15,546 nt of DNA from Phycisphaerales bacterium. Lineage in GTDB: Bacteria; Planctomycetota; Phycisphaerae; Tepidisphaerales; Tepidisphaeraceae. Location of the stretch: contig JAQGHK010000346.1 of NCBI GenBank assembly GCA_028288875.1, forward strand, positions 1 to 15,546, written 5' to 3'. Positions 6,776 to 13,949 of the stretch are shown here, one piece after another; the first letter of the stretch is position 1; the number at the start of each line of letters is the position of its first letter. Made by a program: the position numbers and the translations under genes. The notes beneath the pieces are model-generated. The model saw only the letters and a list, made by a program, of their open reading frames with translations. It ran no database searches and had not been told where the DNA came from.

Positions 6776-8317
6776 ATGCCCGATTCTGCCCCGCCCACCA
6801 CGACACCGCCTGCTACGACACCGGCCATAGCTCCGCCGGCGGAGGCTGTTCCGATCGCCTCGCCGCCCGCCTCGCCCGTGGCGGTTCCCAGACGTCGGCA
6901 CTCGATCCGCTGGGTGATCCTCATCCTTGTCCTGGTCATCGCGGGGATTGTCGGCGTGCCGTGGGTCATGCATTCCCTGCACACCGCCTCGACCGACGAT
7001 GCTTATGTAAACGGGCATTTGACGTTCGTCGCGCCGCGCGTGGCCGGGCAGGTGGCGAAGGTGCTGGTGGACGACAACAACCGGGTCCGCCGCGGCGATC
7101 TGCTGGTGCAGTTGGATAAGGAGCCGTACGAGGTGCAGCGCAGTATCGCCGAAGCCGCCGTGACCGCCGCCAAGGCCGAACTGGCGACGGCCAAGGCGCA
7201 GGCCCGGGGAACGGTCGGGCAGGCGCGCAGCGCGCGGTTCGCGCTCGAACGGGCGATCGAAGACGTCGATAACCAGGCCGCCCTCCTCAAGGCCCGCATC
7301 GCCACGCTCAATGCCAAGAAGGCCAGCCTGAACAAAGCGCAAGCCGATTACGACCGCGCCATGCCGCTGGTGCAGTCGAACGCGTTGTCCAAGGAAGACT
7401 TCGGCACGCGAACGGCCGCCCTGCAAGTCGCACAAGCGCAGGTAGAGGAAGCCGTGCAGGGCGTCTACCAGTTGCGCGTGGCACTGGGCTTGGATATACC
7501 AACCGACCCGAATGCCGACCTGAGCAAGGTGCCGCCGGACCTGGATCAGACCTTCTCTGCCGTCCGGCAGGCACAGGCATCAGTCATTCAGGCGATCTCC
7601 GTCCTTGGTGTCGAAGATTCGTACAATAAAGGCCCACGGCAGATGATCGCCGACTTTTACAAGCGCGATCCGCAGGGCGACATCGACAAAATCTACGCCG
7701 TCCTGCTGAAGGACGCCCCGACCATTAAACAAGCCGAGGCCAAGCTCGCCCAGGCGGATCGCAATCTGGATCAGGCGAACCTCGACCTCAAATACTGCGA
7801 TGTAGTCGCAGAGATTGACGGCGTCGTGACGCGTCGCAACGTCAATCCCGGCAACAATGTTGTCATCGGCCAGAGCATCATGGGCGTGCGCTCCCTGACG
7901 GACATCTGGGTCGACGCGAACTTCAAAGAAACACAGTTGGCCGGGCTGAAGATCGGGCTGCCGGTCGATCTGGATGTCGACATGTACGGCAGTCGCAAGG
8001 TGTTCAAGGGGCGCATCAGCGGCTTCACAATGGGCACCGGTTCGACCCTCGCGCTGCTGCCGGCCGAGAATGCAACGGGGAACTTTGTGAAGGTCGTGCA
8101 GCGCCTGCCGGTGCGGATTGACCTGATCGACTACACCCCGGACGAAGCGCCGCTGTTCATCGGCCTTTCGGTTGAACCGACGGTGGATCTCACGGCCGAG
8201 CCGAGCGGCCCTAACGCCGGCAAGCTGCTGCAACCGCTCATGGTCACCGCGGTGCCAAGCACGACGCCAAGCATGGTCCCCAGCACCGCCCCCGTCGCCG
8301 TGGAGGCGCGGCCATGA
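6776..8317 (+). CDS. HlyD-family periplasmic adaptor subunit of an EmrAB-type efflux pump
   Basis: This 513-residue membrane fusion protein starts at ATG 6776, 5 nt behind AGGAGG; GTG 6770 overlaps that site and is unlikely. Residues 1-42 are a Pro/Ala/Thr-rich cytoplasmic tail, and residues 46-66 form the single membrane helix. Residues 73-123 hold the first half of the lipoyl-like domain, beginning S-T-D-D-A-Y-V-N-G-H, the classical EmrA motif. A long Ala/Gln/Lys-rich coiled-coil hairpin follows. The second lipoyl half and beta-barrel begin at DGVVTRRNVNPG and run through SLTDIWVDANFKETQL. The protein links an inner-membrane pump to an outer-membrane channel. It is longer than EmrA of E. 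coli (about 390) because of a roughly 100-residue insertion in the hairpin that contains DLSKVPPDLDQTF and Y-K-R-D-P-Q-G-D-I-D. The ATGA overlap with the next gene shows coupling. Confidence 0.92.
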   Translation: MPDSAPPTTTPPATTPAIAPPAEAVPIASPPASPVAVPRRRHSIRWVILILVLVIAGIVGVPWVMHSLHTASTDDAYVNGHLTFVAPRVAGQVAKVLVDDNNRVRRGDLLVQLDKEPYEVQRSIAEAAVTAAKAELATAKAQARGTVGQARSARFALERAIEDVDNQAALLKARIATLNAKKASLNKAQADYDRAMPLVQSNALSKEDFGTRTAALQVAQAQVEEAVQGVYQLRVALGLDIPTDPNADLSKVPPDLDQTFSAVRQAQASVIQAISVLGVEDSYNKGPRQMIADFYKRDPQGDIDKIYAVLLKDAPTIKQAEAKLAQADRNLDQANLDLKYCDVVAEIDGVVTRRNVNPGNNVVIGQSIMGVRSLTDIWVDANFKETQLAGLKIGLPVDLDVDMYGSRKVFKGRISGFTMGTGSTLALLPAENATGNFVKVVQRLPVRIDLIDYTPDEAPLFIGLSVEPTVDLTAEPSGPNAGKLLQPLMVTAVPSTTPSMVPSTAPVAVEARP

Positions 8318-9924
8318 CGGCGGTCGCATCTGCCCTTCCAATGCTGCAGCGCCGCACGATCAATCCGTGGATCGTCGCGGTGGCGGTCGTCATTCCGACG
8401 TTCATGGAGGTGCTGGATACCACCATTGCCAACGTCGCGCTGCGCTACATCGCTGGCGGCCTTTCTTCGCCGGCGACGGACAGTGAATGGGTCATCACCA
8501 GTTACTTGGCCGCCAACGCAATCATCCTGCCGATCTCCGGCTGGCTGGCCTCGCGGCTCGGGCGACGGAACTACTTTCTGATGTCGATCCTGGTGTTCAC
8601 GCTCGCCTCCGCCCTGTGCGGGATGGCCACCAGCCTCAATGCGCTGATCGCCTTTCGAGTGCTGCAGGGCTTGGCGGGCGGCGGATTGCAGCCGTCGAGC
8701 CAATGCATTTTGCTCGATGCATTCCCGCCGGAGAAGCAGGGGCAAGCGATGACGCTCTTCGGCATCGCCGCGTTGCTGGCGCCGGTCGTCGGCCCGACCC
8801 TCGGCGGCTATCTGACCGACCACTACGGCTGGCGCTGGATCTTCTATCTGAATCTACCGGTGGGACTGCTCGCGTACTTCATCTGCCGCGCCGTCGTGAC
8901 CGATCCGGATTATCTGGTCGAGCAACGACAGGCCGCCCGCAAGGCGCACAGCCGATTTGATTTAATCGGCCTGCTGCTGCTGTGCGTGGCGATGGTGTCG
9001 TGGGAAATCCTGCTCAGCAAAGGCCAGGAGTGGGATTGGTTAGGCGACCCGTTTCACCGCATCCACGCGCTGGCCGTGCTATTTGTCGGCAGCTTGATCG
9101 CGCTGGTGATTCGTGAGACGCGCATCGCCAATCCACTGATCAACTTCGCCACGCTGCTCAATCGCAACTTCCGCACCTGCTGCCTGGTGATTTTCTGCGC
9201 CTTCGGCGTGCTGTACGCCAACACCACAACGCTGCCCGGCCTGCTGCAATCGCTGTTCGGCTACGACGCGACGACCAGCGGCCTGGTGCTCTCGCCGGCG
9301 GGGTTTGGGGCGGTGATGGTGCTGTTCGTCGGCGGCATACTGCTGTCGCGCGGAACGGACGCGCGCTATCTGATGGGCGGCGGCCTGCTCGTGATGGGCG
9401 TCGGAAATTATTGGATGGCGCAGTTGAATCTATCGATCAGCCCGTGGCAGGTGGTCTGGCCGCGCGTAGTGGTGATTGCGGGGCTGTCGATGCTGTTCGC
9501 CCCGCTGAACGTGGCGGCCTTCGCGTCGATCCCGAAGGAACTGCGCGGTGCGGCAGTCGGCCTGCTGGCGCTGCTTCGCAATGAAGGCGGCAGTGTCGGC
9601 ACGTCGCTGGCACAGACAATCCAGCAGCGGCGCGAACAGTTCCACACGCTTCGCCTGAATGAATCACTCGACCCCTTCAACCCGGCGGTCACCGAATACC
9701 TCAGCAACGGGCAGAAATTGTTCCATCAGCAACACGGCGATTGGCCACTGGCGGGCCAACAGTCGATCCGCGCGCTGGCAAACGTGCGGCACACGCAGGC
9801 GGCGTCGCTGGCGTATTTCGATGTGTTCTGGGTCTGCGCGGTCGTCGGCGTGGTGTTGCTGCTGCCGGTTTTCTTCATGCGGCGCTCGGTGGCTGCAAAA
9901 GGCGAGCACATCGCGGCCGAGTGA
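8314..9924 (+). CDS. DHA2-family MFS drug efflux permease (EmrB/QacA type)
   Basis: A 536-residue multi-pass membrane transporter, as expected for a 14-helix DHA2 permease. Signature motifs are in order: D1 in MEVLDTTIANVAL (31-43), motif A in G76-WLASRLGRR, motif B around R115-V-L-Q-G, and motif C in G-I-A-A-L-L-A-P-V-V-G-P-T-L-G-G (150-165). D35 in helix 1 is in the usual place for proton coupling. It exports hydrophobic drugs or other toxic compounds by proton antiport together with the adaptor before it. The ATG overlaps the adaptor stop by 4 bp and has GGAGG 7 nt upstream. No TolC-like outer-membrane gene and no TetR/MarR regulator lies next to it, so the third component must come from elsewhere. 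The substrate is not predictable. Confidence 0.93.
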   Translation: MTAVASALPMLQRRTINPWIVAVAVVIPTFMEVLDTTIANVALRYIAGGLSSPATDSEWVITSYLAANAIILPISGWLASRLGRRNYFLMSILVFTLASALCGMATSLNALIAFRVLQGLAGGGLQPSSQCILLDAFPPEKQGQAMTLFGIAALLAPVVGPTLGGYLTDHYGWRWIFYLNLPVGLLAYFICRAVVTDPDYLVEQRQAARKAHSRFDLIGLLLLCVAMVSWEILLSKGQEWDWLGDPFHRIHALAVLFVGSLIALVIRETRIANPLINFATLLNRNFRTCCLVIFCAFGVLYANTTTLPGLLQSLFGYDATTSGLVLSPAGFGAVMVLFVGGILLSRGTDARYLMGGGLLVMGVGNYWMAQLNLSISPWQVVWPRVVVIAGLSMLFAPLNVAAFASIPKELRGAAVGLLALLRNEGGSVGTSLAQTIQQRREQFHTLRLNESLDPFNPAVTEYLSNGQKLFHQQHGDWPLAGQQSIRALANVRHTQAASLAYFDVFWVCAVVGVVLLLPVFFMRRSVAAKGEHIAAE

Positions 9925-9962
9925 GCAAGATCCCGGCATGTCACCCTGCGACAAGGATTTCT

Positions 9963-9987
9963 GACACCGCCTGCCGCCGGCGGCGTC
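9963..9987. terminator. GC-rich hairpin behind the efflux operon, no T tract
   Basis: GACACCGCC (9963-9971) and GGCGGCGTC (9979-9987) form a 9-bp stem with one mismatch and a 7-nt loop. It sits 38 bp behind the permease stop and 13 bp before the propeller gene. No T run follows, so it may be a weak or factor-dependent stop, or a leader hairpin. Confidence 0.3.
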
Positions 9988-10000
9988 TGATCATACTAAG

Positions 10001-11869
10001 ATGGCACGGATGAAAGCTGCGGCGTGGATCGGAATAGGCGTTGGTGCGGTACTGGTCGGCGGCGTATTGACGTGGTCGGCCGGGCGATTCGCGAAGCACG
10101 AACTGGCGACGACCCAGAAGGCCGCCATCGGCCCGAAGATCACCGGCACCGAGCCGGCGAACGAGGCGGTGGAAGTTTCCCCCGTCACCGGCGTGAAGGC
10201 CGCCGTCAGCCTGCCCAGCGGCGCCGGCGTGGATGAAAAGACCTTGGTCGACGGCGTGAGCCTGGTCCGCACCCGCGATGGCGCGGTCGTCGATGCCAAC
10301 CTCAACAGCAGCGGCGCCGGCGACGACGTCGTCCTCGTCCCCAAAGCCCCGCTCGACCTCGGCACGCAATACACCTTCCGCGTCACCGCTAAGCTGAAAG
10401 ACACCGCCGGCCAATCGTTCGACCCGCGGGAGATCACGTTCACCACCGCGAAGGCGTTCGCTGTCAGCGAGTTCCCGGCGGCGTTTGAGAAGATCGAGTT
10501 GAAGAATACTGCCTTGGAACGTGACGCGTTTACGTGTTTCGCGATAGGGAGTGATCACAAACTCTATGCGGGCACCTTCGCGGGGATGATTCACACCTTC
10601 ACGATTAACTCAGACGGAACACTGACCGAGGGCAAGCCGATCACGAAAGTGATCGAGGCCAATCAAGGCCCGCGGCTAATCACCGGGCTGTGCTTTCAGC
10701 CGCAGGGAACACCAACGATTGGGGATTTTTCTGCCGAACATCTTTGGGTCAGCCACGGCCAGTTTGCAATGAAAAATGGTAAGCCAGAGGGTGCAGACGA
10801 CTGGACCGGGAAGCTTAGCATTCTTTCGGAGGGAACGTGGACCAGCGACGGAGATGCACCCACAGGCCATCCAATAACATATACAGATGTGATTTTAGGA
10901 TTACCCCGCGCGTACAAAGATCACCTCAATTTCCAGATGGCATTCGGGCCAGACCACGCCCTTTATGTGTCACAGGGCAGCAACACGAGCGTGGGTGACG
11001 CGGACATAAAATGGGGGTACCGACCAGAACGCAAGCTCACTGCGGCCGTACTGCGGATCGACTTAGATAAAATTTTCCCGGAAATTCCCAGCCCAGATGC
11101 CGATCGGCATTTGGGCCGAAGCAGTAAAGCGCCAGTGAATGTCGCAACCGAAGGCGGCAACCCCTACGACCCCGTCGCGAAAGATGCCCCGCTCACGCTC
11201 TATGCCACCGGCATCCGCAGCGGCTTTCACTTGCTGTTCCACCGCAACGGCCATCTCTACACCGGCGTGAACGGCGCGGCCGGCAACGAGGGGAATACGC
11301 CCGCGTCGCCGGACGGGAAGGTGCCCGCGATCCGTGACATCAAGCAGACCACCGACGACCTGCTGCTGAAGATCGAAAAGGGCGCGTACTACGGCCACCC
11401 GAATCCGGCCCGCGGTCAATACGCGCTCAACGGCGCGAATCCCACGGCCGGTGTCGATCCGATGGAAGTGCCGGCCTACCCCGTCGGCACGATGCCCGAC
11501 GCCAACTGGCACGCCCCCGCGTTTGTCTTTGGCAAAAACTACAGCCCCAACGGTCTGATCGATTACCACGCTGACAAAGGCTCGCCCGCCGCCGCGCTCG
11601 ACGGCTGCCTGCTCGTCACCCGCTACAGCGACGGCAAAGACGTGCTGGTGCTGAAGCTGAACGACGCCGGTGACGTCACCGAAACCATCGCCGGCCTCGA
11701 CGGCCTCACCGGGCTGAACGCCCCGCTGGACATCATCCAAGCGCCCAACAGCGGCAACGTGTACGTCGCCGAATATGGCGGCAAACGCATCACGCTGCTG
11801 CGGCCGATTCTCGGCGTCAAAAGTATACACGCGCAGCGTACGATGGTGACCGCCGGCGTGGCGCGCTGA
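10001..11869 (+). CDS. Membrane-anchored Ig-like (Big_5) plus beta-propeller protein, sorbosone-dehydrogenase-like
   Basis: A 622-residue protein. ATG 10001 has only a weak ribosome site; ATG 10010 (M4) is an alternative. Residues 7-25 are a hydrophobic anchor or uncleaved signal. Residues 46-150 form a Big_5/SbsA-type Ig-like domain: I-T-G-T-E-P-A-N-E-A at the start, L-G-T-Q-Y-T-F-R-V-T in the middle and I-T-F-T-T-A at the end. From about 165 to 605 there is a six-bladed propeller of the glucose/sorbosone dehydrogenase or NHL class. Its recognisable pieces are D-H-K-L-Y-A-G-T, FGPDHALYVSQG, ATGIRSGFHLLF, N-G-H-L-Y-T-G-V-N and NVYVAEYGGKRI. Some members oxidise sugars with PQQ, but the catalytic residues cannot be confirmed by eye. 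It acts outside the cytoplasmic membrane. The middle of the gene has lower GC than the ends (see findings). It stands alone after the efflux operon. Confidence 0.8.
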   Translation: MARMKAAAWIGIGVGAVLVGGVLTWSAGRFAKHELATTQKAAIGPKITGTEPANEAVEVSPVTGVKAAVSLPSGAGVDEKTLVDGVSLVRTRDGAVVDANLNSSGAGDDVVLVPKAPLDLGTQYTFRVTAKLKDTAGQSFDPREITFTTAKAFAVSEFPAAFEKIELKNTALERDAFTCFAIGSDHKLYAGTFAGMIHTFTINSDGTLTEGKPITKVIEANQGPRLITGLCFQPQGTPTIGDFSAEHLWVSHGQFAMKNGKPEGADDWTGKLSILSEGTWTSDGDAPTGHPITYTDVILGLPRAYKDHLNFQMAFGPDHALYVSQGSNTSVGDADIKWGYRPERKLTAAVLRIDLDKIFPEIPSPDADRHLGRSSKAPVNVATEGGNPYDPVAKDAPLTLYATGIRSGFHLLFHRNGHLYTGVNGAAGNEGNTPASPDGKVPAIRDIKQTTDDLLLKIEKGAYYGHPNPARGQYALNGANPTAGVDPMEVPAYPVGTMPDANWHAPAFVFGKNYSPNGLIDYHADKGSPAAALDGCLLVTRYSDGKDVLVLKLNDAGDVTETIAGLDGLTGLNAPLDIIQAPNSGNVYVAEYGGKRITLLRPILGVKSIHAQRTMVTAGVAR

Positions 11870-11895
11870 ACGTCACGCCACAGAAACCCACAAAT

Positions 11896-12058
11896 CGCCA
11901 CGTGTAGCCGGCGAGCACGCTCGCCGTTCAATCGGCAATCGACGCTCACGCACCAGCAGGACTGTAATCCTGTCTGCGGTCACGCTCGGTGCAATCTAAA
12001 GCGCCCGGGGAACAGCGAGCATTCCCGCCGGCTACACGTGGCGCTTGGGAGCGTGACC
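11896..12058. repeat. Intergenic element of interleaved inverted repeats (REP/MITE-like)
   Basis: CGCCACGTGTAGCCGGCG (11896-11913) returns as an exact 18-bp inverted copy at 12026-12043, with imperfect pairing inward (GCTCGC with GTT). A second perfect 10-bp inverted pair, GGTCACGCTC (11978-11987) and GAGCGTGACC (12049-12058), is interleaved with it. Smaller hairpins lie inside: GGCGAGC-AC-GCTCGCC (11910-11925) and an AGGA/TCCT pair around 11958-11971. No open frame or transposase is inside. This is typical of small, possibly multicopy intergenic elements. It lies in the 212-bp gap between the propeller gene and the end of ilvN. Confidence 0.6.
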
Positions 12059-12081
12059 CATCGTCGAGGCGTAACAGACGA

Positions 12082-12648
12082 CTACGACGGCGGCAGCGCC
12101 GCCGTCGCCGGGGCGTCGAGGCTGCGGACGCGCTTCTTGCTGGTGTCCTTCGTCGCATCGTTATGATGCGGCTGCATCCCGCGCGCCATTGCGATCACGC
12201 CGGTACGGGCCAGCTCCTTGATGCCGTACGGCTGCATCAGTTCGATCAGGCTTTCCAGCTTCTGTTCCGTGCCGGTGATTTCGATCGTCAGTGAATCGCG
12301 GGCGACGTCGATGACGTTGGCGCGATACAGGTTGGCGATTTCAATGACTTCGCTGCGTTTCTCCGGGCCGACGCTGACGCTGATCAGCGCCAGATCGCGC
12401 TCGACGTAGGCCGTGTCCTTGAAGTCGCGCACTTTCACGACCGGCACCAGCTTGGCCAGCTGCTTGCGGACCTGCTCCAGCGTGTTCTCATCGGCCTCGC
12501 ACACCACGGTGAGGCGGCTGAGCTCAGGGTTTTCCGTCCGGCCGACAACAAGGCTGTCAATATTGAAGCCGCGCGCCGAGAACATGCCGGCGACGCTGCT
12601 GAGCACGCCGGGTTCGTTGATGACAAGAGCCGAGATCACCGATCGCAT
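12082..12648 (-). CDS. ilvN: Acetolactate synthase small (regulatory) subunit
   Basis: A 188-residue protein that starts at ATG 12648 behind AAGGA. Residues 3-77 are an ACT domain with the clear ilvN/ilvH signature NEPGVLSSVAGMFSARGFNI and then D-S-L-V-V-G-R-T. Residues 83-158 are the C-terminal domain of the family, starting R-D-L-A-L-I-S-V and including the E-I-T-G-T-E-Q-K-L run. It binds the catalytic subunit of acetohydroxyacid synthase (IlvB) and gives activity and valine feedback inhibition in branched-chain amino acid synthesis. It is about 25 residues longer than E. coli IlvH, owing to a polar tail ending A-T-A-A-L-P-P-S. No ilvB or ilvC is adjacent: downstream is the repeat element, upstream a divergent gene. 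A palindrome overlaps its probable -10 region. Confidence 0.95.
   Translation of the reverse strand: MRSVISALVINEPGVLSSVAGMFSARGFNIDSLVVGRTENPELSRLTVVCEADENTLEQVRKQLAKLVPVVKVRDFKDTAYVERDLALISVSVGPEKRSEVIEIANLYRANVIDVARDSLTIEITGTEQKLESLIELMQPYGIKELARTGVIAMARGMQPHHNDATKDTSKKRVRSLDAPATAALPPS
12085..12107 (-). terminator. Hairpin over the last codons of ilvN
   Basis: CGACGGCGGC (12085-12094) and GCCGCCGTCG (12098-12107) form a perfect 10-bp stem with a 3-nt loop. It covers the end of the reading frame directly before the TAG. There is no T tract behind it on the minus strand, so a terminator role is uncertain. Confidence 0.3.
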
Positions 12649-12668
12649 AAGGTCCTTTCCGAGTCTAT

Positions 12669-12692
12669 CGGATCGGCGAGTATACCGATCCG
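12669..12692. promoter_or_regulatory. Palindrome in the divergent ilvN promoter region
   Basis: CGGATCGG (12669-12676) and CCGATCCG (12685-12692) are perfect inverted arms around an 8-bp spacer. On the minus strand the spacer contains TATACT (12684-12679), a good -10 candidate about 30 nt before the ilvN start. No clear -35 is present. The layout would let a dimeric regulator cover the ilvN promoter. The divergent gene starts 28 bp to the right. Confidence 0.45.
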
Positions 12693-12719
12693 CCGGCCGG
12701 TGTAGAATGGCGGCGACCG

Positions 12720-13352
12720 ATGTCCTTTGCCAAACGCCTGCTCCCGCTGTTCTGGGCCGTGCTCACGGTGGGCGTGGTTGCGGGCGTGGTTTGGGTCGGT
12801 TTGCAGCAGATTGGGCCGCCAACGGTCGCTGCCAATGCGGCCCATCCGGCCCCGTCGACGGTGCCGGCATTCCTTCGCGCCGGGCACGATTACTACGTCC
12901 TAGTGAAGCTGGTCGAATTCAACCCGAAGAAGCCGAACGGCGGTTCCTGGGACACCACCAGCGCCCCTGACGCCAAGGTGCTGATCAGTTGGCACGGCCA
13001 GCAGATTTTTGCCCTGCCGCAGCGGGAAGATCAGCTGATCAGCACGTGGGACCTGTTCCGGGTCAACGTCATGGACATCATCCGCAGCGGCGGCAGCGTG
13101 GACATCGCCTCGGCGATCAACGCGCCGATCGTGCGGGTCGAGCCGGGCGAAAAGATCACCATTGAAGTCCGCGACGCCGACGTGATCCGTGACGACGTGG
13201 CGATGAAGGTCGATCTGCAGCTGGACGAGTTGCGTAACGGGGAAAACGACATCCCCCCGCCGCGTGGCAGCGGACTGCGGCGGTTCATTGTGCAGGTGAT
13301 CGACCGGGAAACGTCACTGTCGGACTTAGTCGCGTTGGCAGGGAAACGGTGA
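12720..13352 (+). CDS. Membrane-anchored C2-like hypothetical protein
   Basis: A 210-residue protein that I do not recognise by name. Residues 9-28 are an N-terminal hydrophobic helix (anchor or signal), followed by an Ala/Pro linker to about residue 50. Residues 58-195 look like one beta-sandwich: Y-Y-V-L-V-K-L-V-E-F-N-P-K-K-P-N-G, then W-D, S-A-P-D, V-L-I-S-W-H-G-Q-Q-I-F, later I-T-I-E-V-R-D-A-D-V-I-R-D-D. The alternation and the Asp clusters near 152-159 are C2-like (inference). It would sit on the outer face of the membrane. The ribosome site is weak and TAGAAT (12703-12708) is so near the ATG that a very short leader is possible. Its stop overlaps the start of the PqiA-like gene (GTGA), so the two are translated together and may act as a pair. 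Confidence 0.75.
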   Translation: MSFAKRLLPLFWAVLTVGVVAGVVWVGLQQIGPPTVAANAAHPAPSTVPAFLRAGHDYYVLVKLVEFNPKKPNGGSWDTTSAPDAKVLISWHGQQIFALPQREDQLISTWDLFRVNVMDIIRSGGSVDIASAINAPIVRVEPGEKITIEVRDADVIRDDVAMKVDLQLDELRNGENDIPPPRGSGLRRFIVQVIDRETSLSDLVALAGKR

Positions 13353-13876
13353 TCTGGCCGATCCGCTTGCTGACGCTGCTCGCCGCCGCCTTGCTGGGGC
13401 TGGGCCTGATCGCGCCGTGCATGACGATTCAGCCGGCGTTTGGGAAGTACGAGACGTGGGTGCGCTTGCTCAACCCGGATTACACCCGGCCGACGACTTA
13501 CTCTGTCCTCACCGGCATCGTCGCGATGATGCATCACGGCAATCGCGGGCTCGGCATTCTGCTGCTGTCGTTCTCCGGGTTCTTCCCCACCGCCAAGCTG
13601 GCAACGATGGCGTGGAGCACGCAGAAGCTGGCCGATCGGCGACGGCCGGGCGTGTGGCTGACGCTGGCGCATCACACCGGCAAATTCTCCATGCTCGACG
13701 TTCTGGTGCTGGCGCTGCTGGTCGTGGCCATTAAGGGGCTGCCCGGCGGCAGCACGATCACGCTCGGCTGGGGCGTGTGGGCGTTCGCGGGCAGCGTGGT
13801 GCTGAGCCTGGTCATTTCGATGATGCTGCACACGCTGGAGAAGCGACTCGTGTCGGCTGAGACGCCGGTGTCGTAG
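13349..13876 (+). CDS. Paraquat-inducible protein A (PqiA/LetA)-like membrane protein
   Basis: A 175-residue protein with four hydrophobic segments (about 6-24, 66-82, 115-129, 140-161). Helix 2 has F-S-G-F-F-P-T-A-K-L, and before helix 3 is G111-K-F-S-M-L-D-V, both typical of the PqiA domain. The start is GTG 13349, with AGGGA 5 nt before it and a 4-bp overlap with the preceding stop. PqiA/LetA proteins work with MCE proteins (PqiB/LetB) in lipid transport between membranes. Here there is one PqiA domain instead of two, no N-terminal zinc-ribbon cysteines and no MCE gene adjacent. Its partner may be the coupled C2-like protein. It ends convergently with the RTX gene, 73 bp away. Confidence 0.8.
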   Translation: MIWPIRLLTLLAAALLGLGLIAPCMTIQPAFGKYETWVRLLNPDYTRPTTYSVLTGIVAMMHHGNRGLGILLLSFSGFFPTAKLATMAWSTQKLADRRRPGVWLTLAHHTGKFSMLDVLVLALLVVAIKGLPGGSTITLGWGVWAFAGSVVLSLVISMMLHTLEKRLVSAETPVS

Positions 13877-13877
13877 G

Positions 13878-13908
13878 GGCAACGTACATGTCGGCCGCGT
13901 GCGTTGCC
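13878..13908. terminator. Imperfect hairpin between convergent genes
   Basis: GGCAACG (13878-13884) and CGTTGCC (13902-13908) pair perfectly over 7 bp, and two more pairs form after one mismatch. It starts 2 bp behind the PqiA-like stop. There is no T tract, so it is only a possible stop signal. Confidence 0.25.
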
Positions 13909-13949
13909 GCCATCCGTCGGGGACCATGCATGTCGCCGGTACGAGTTCT

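Noticed and set aside
7580..8341. 253-codon minus-strand frame in the efflux adaptor, and the similar 255-codon frame at 11063-11830 in the propeller gene
   Set aside because: Both are antisense to well-supported genes and show shadow composition rich in His, Arg, Gln and Val.
12703..12708. TAGAAT as -10 box of the C2-like gene
   Set aside because: It is only 12 nt before the ATG and has no -35 element; it would imply an almost leaderless transcript, which the sequence alone cannot support.
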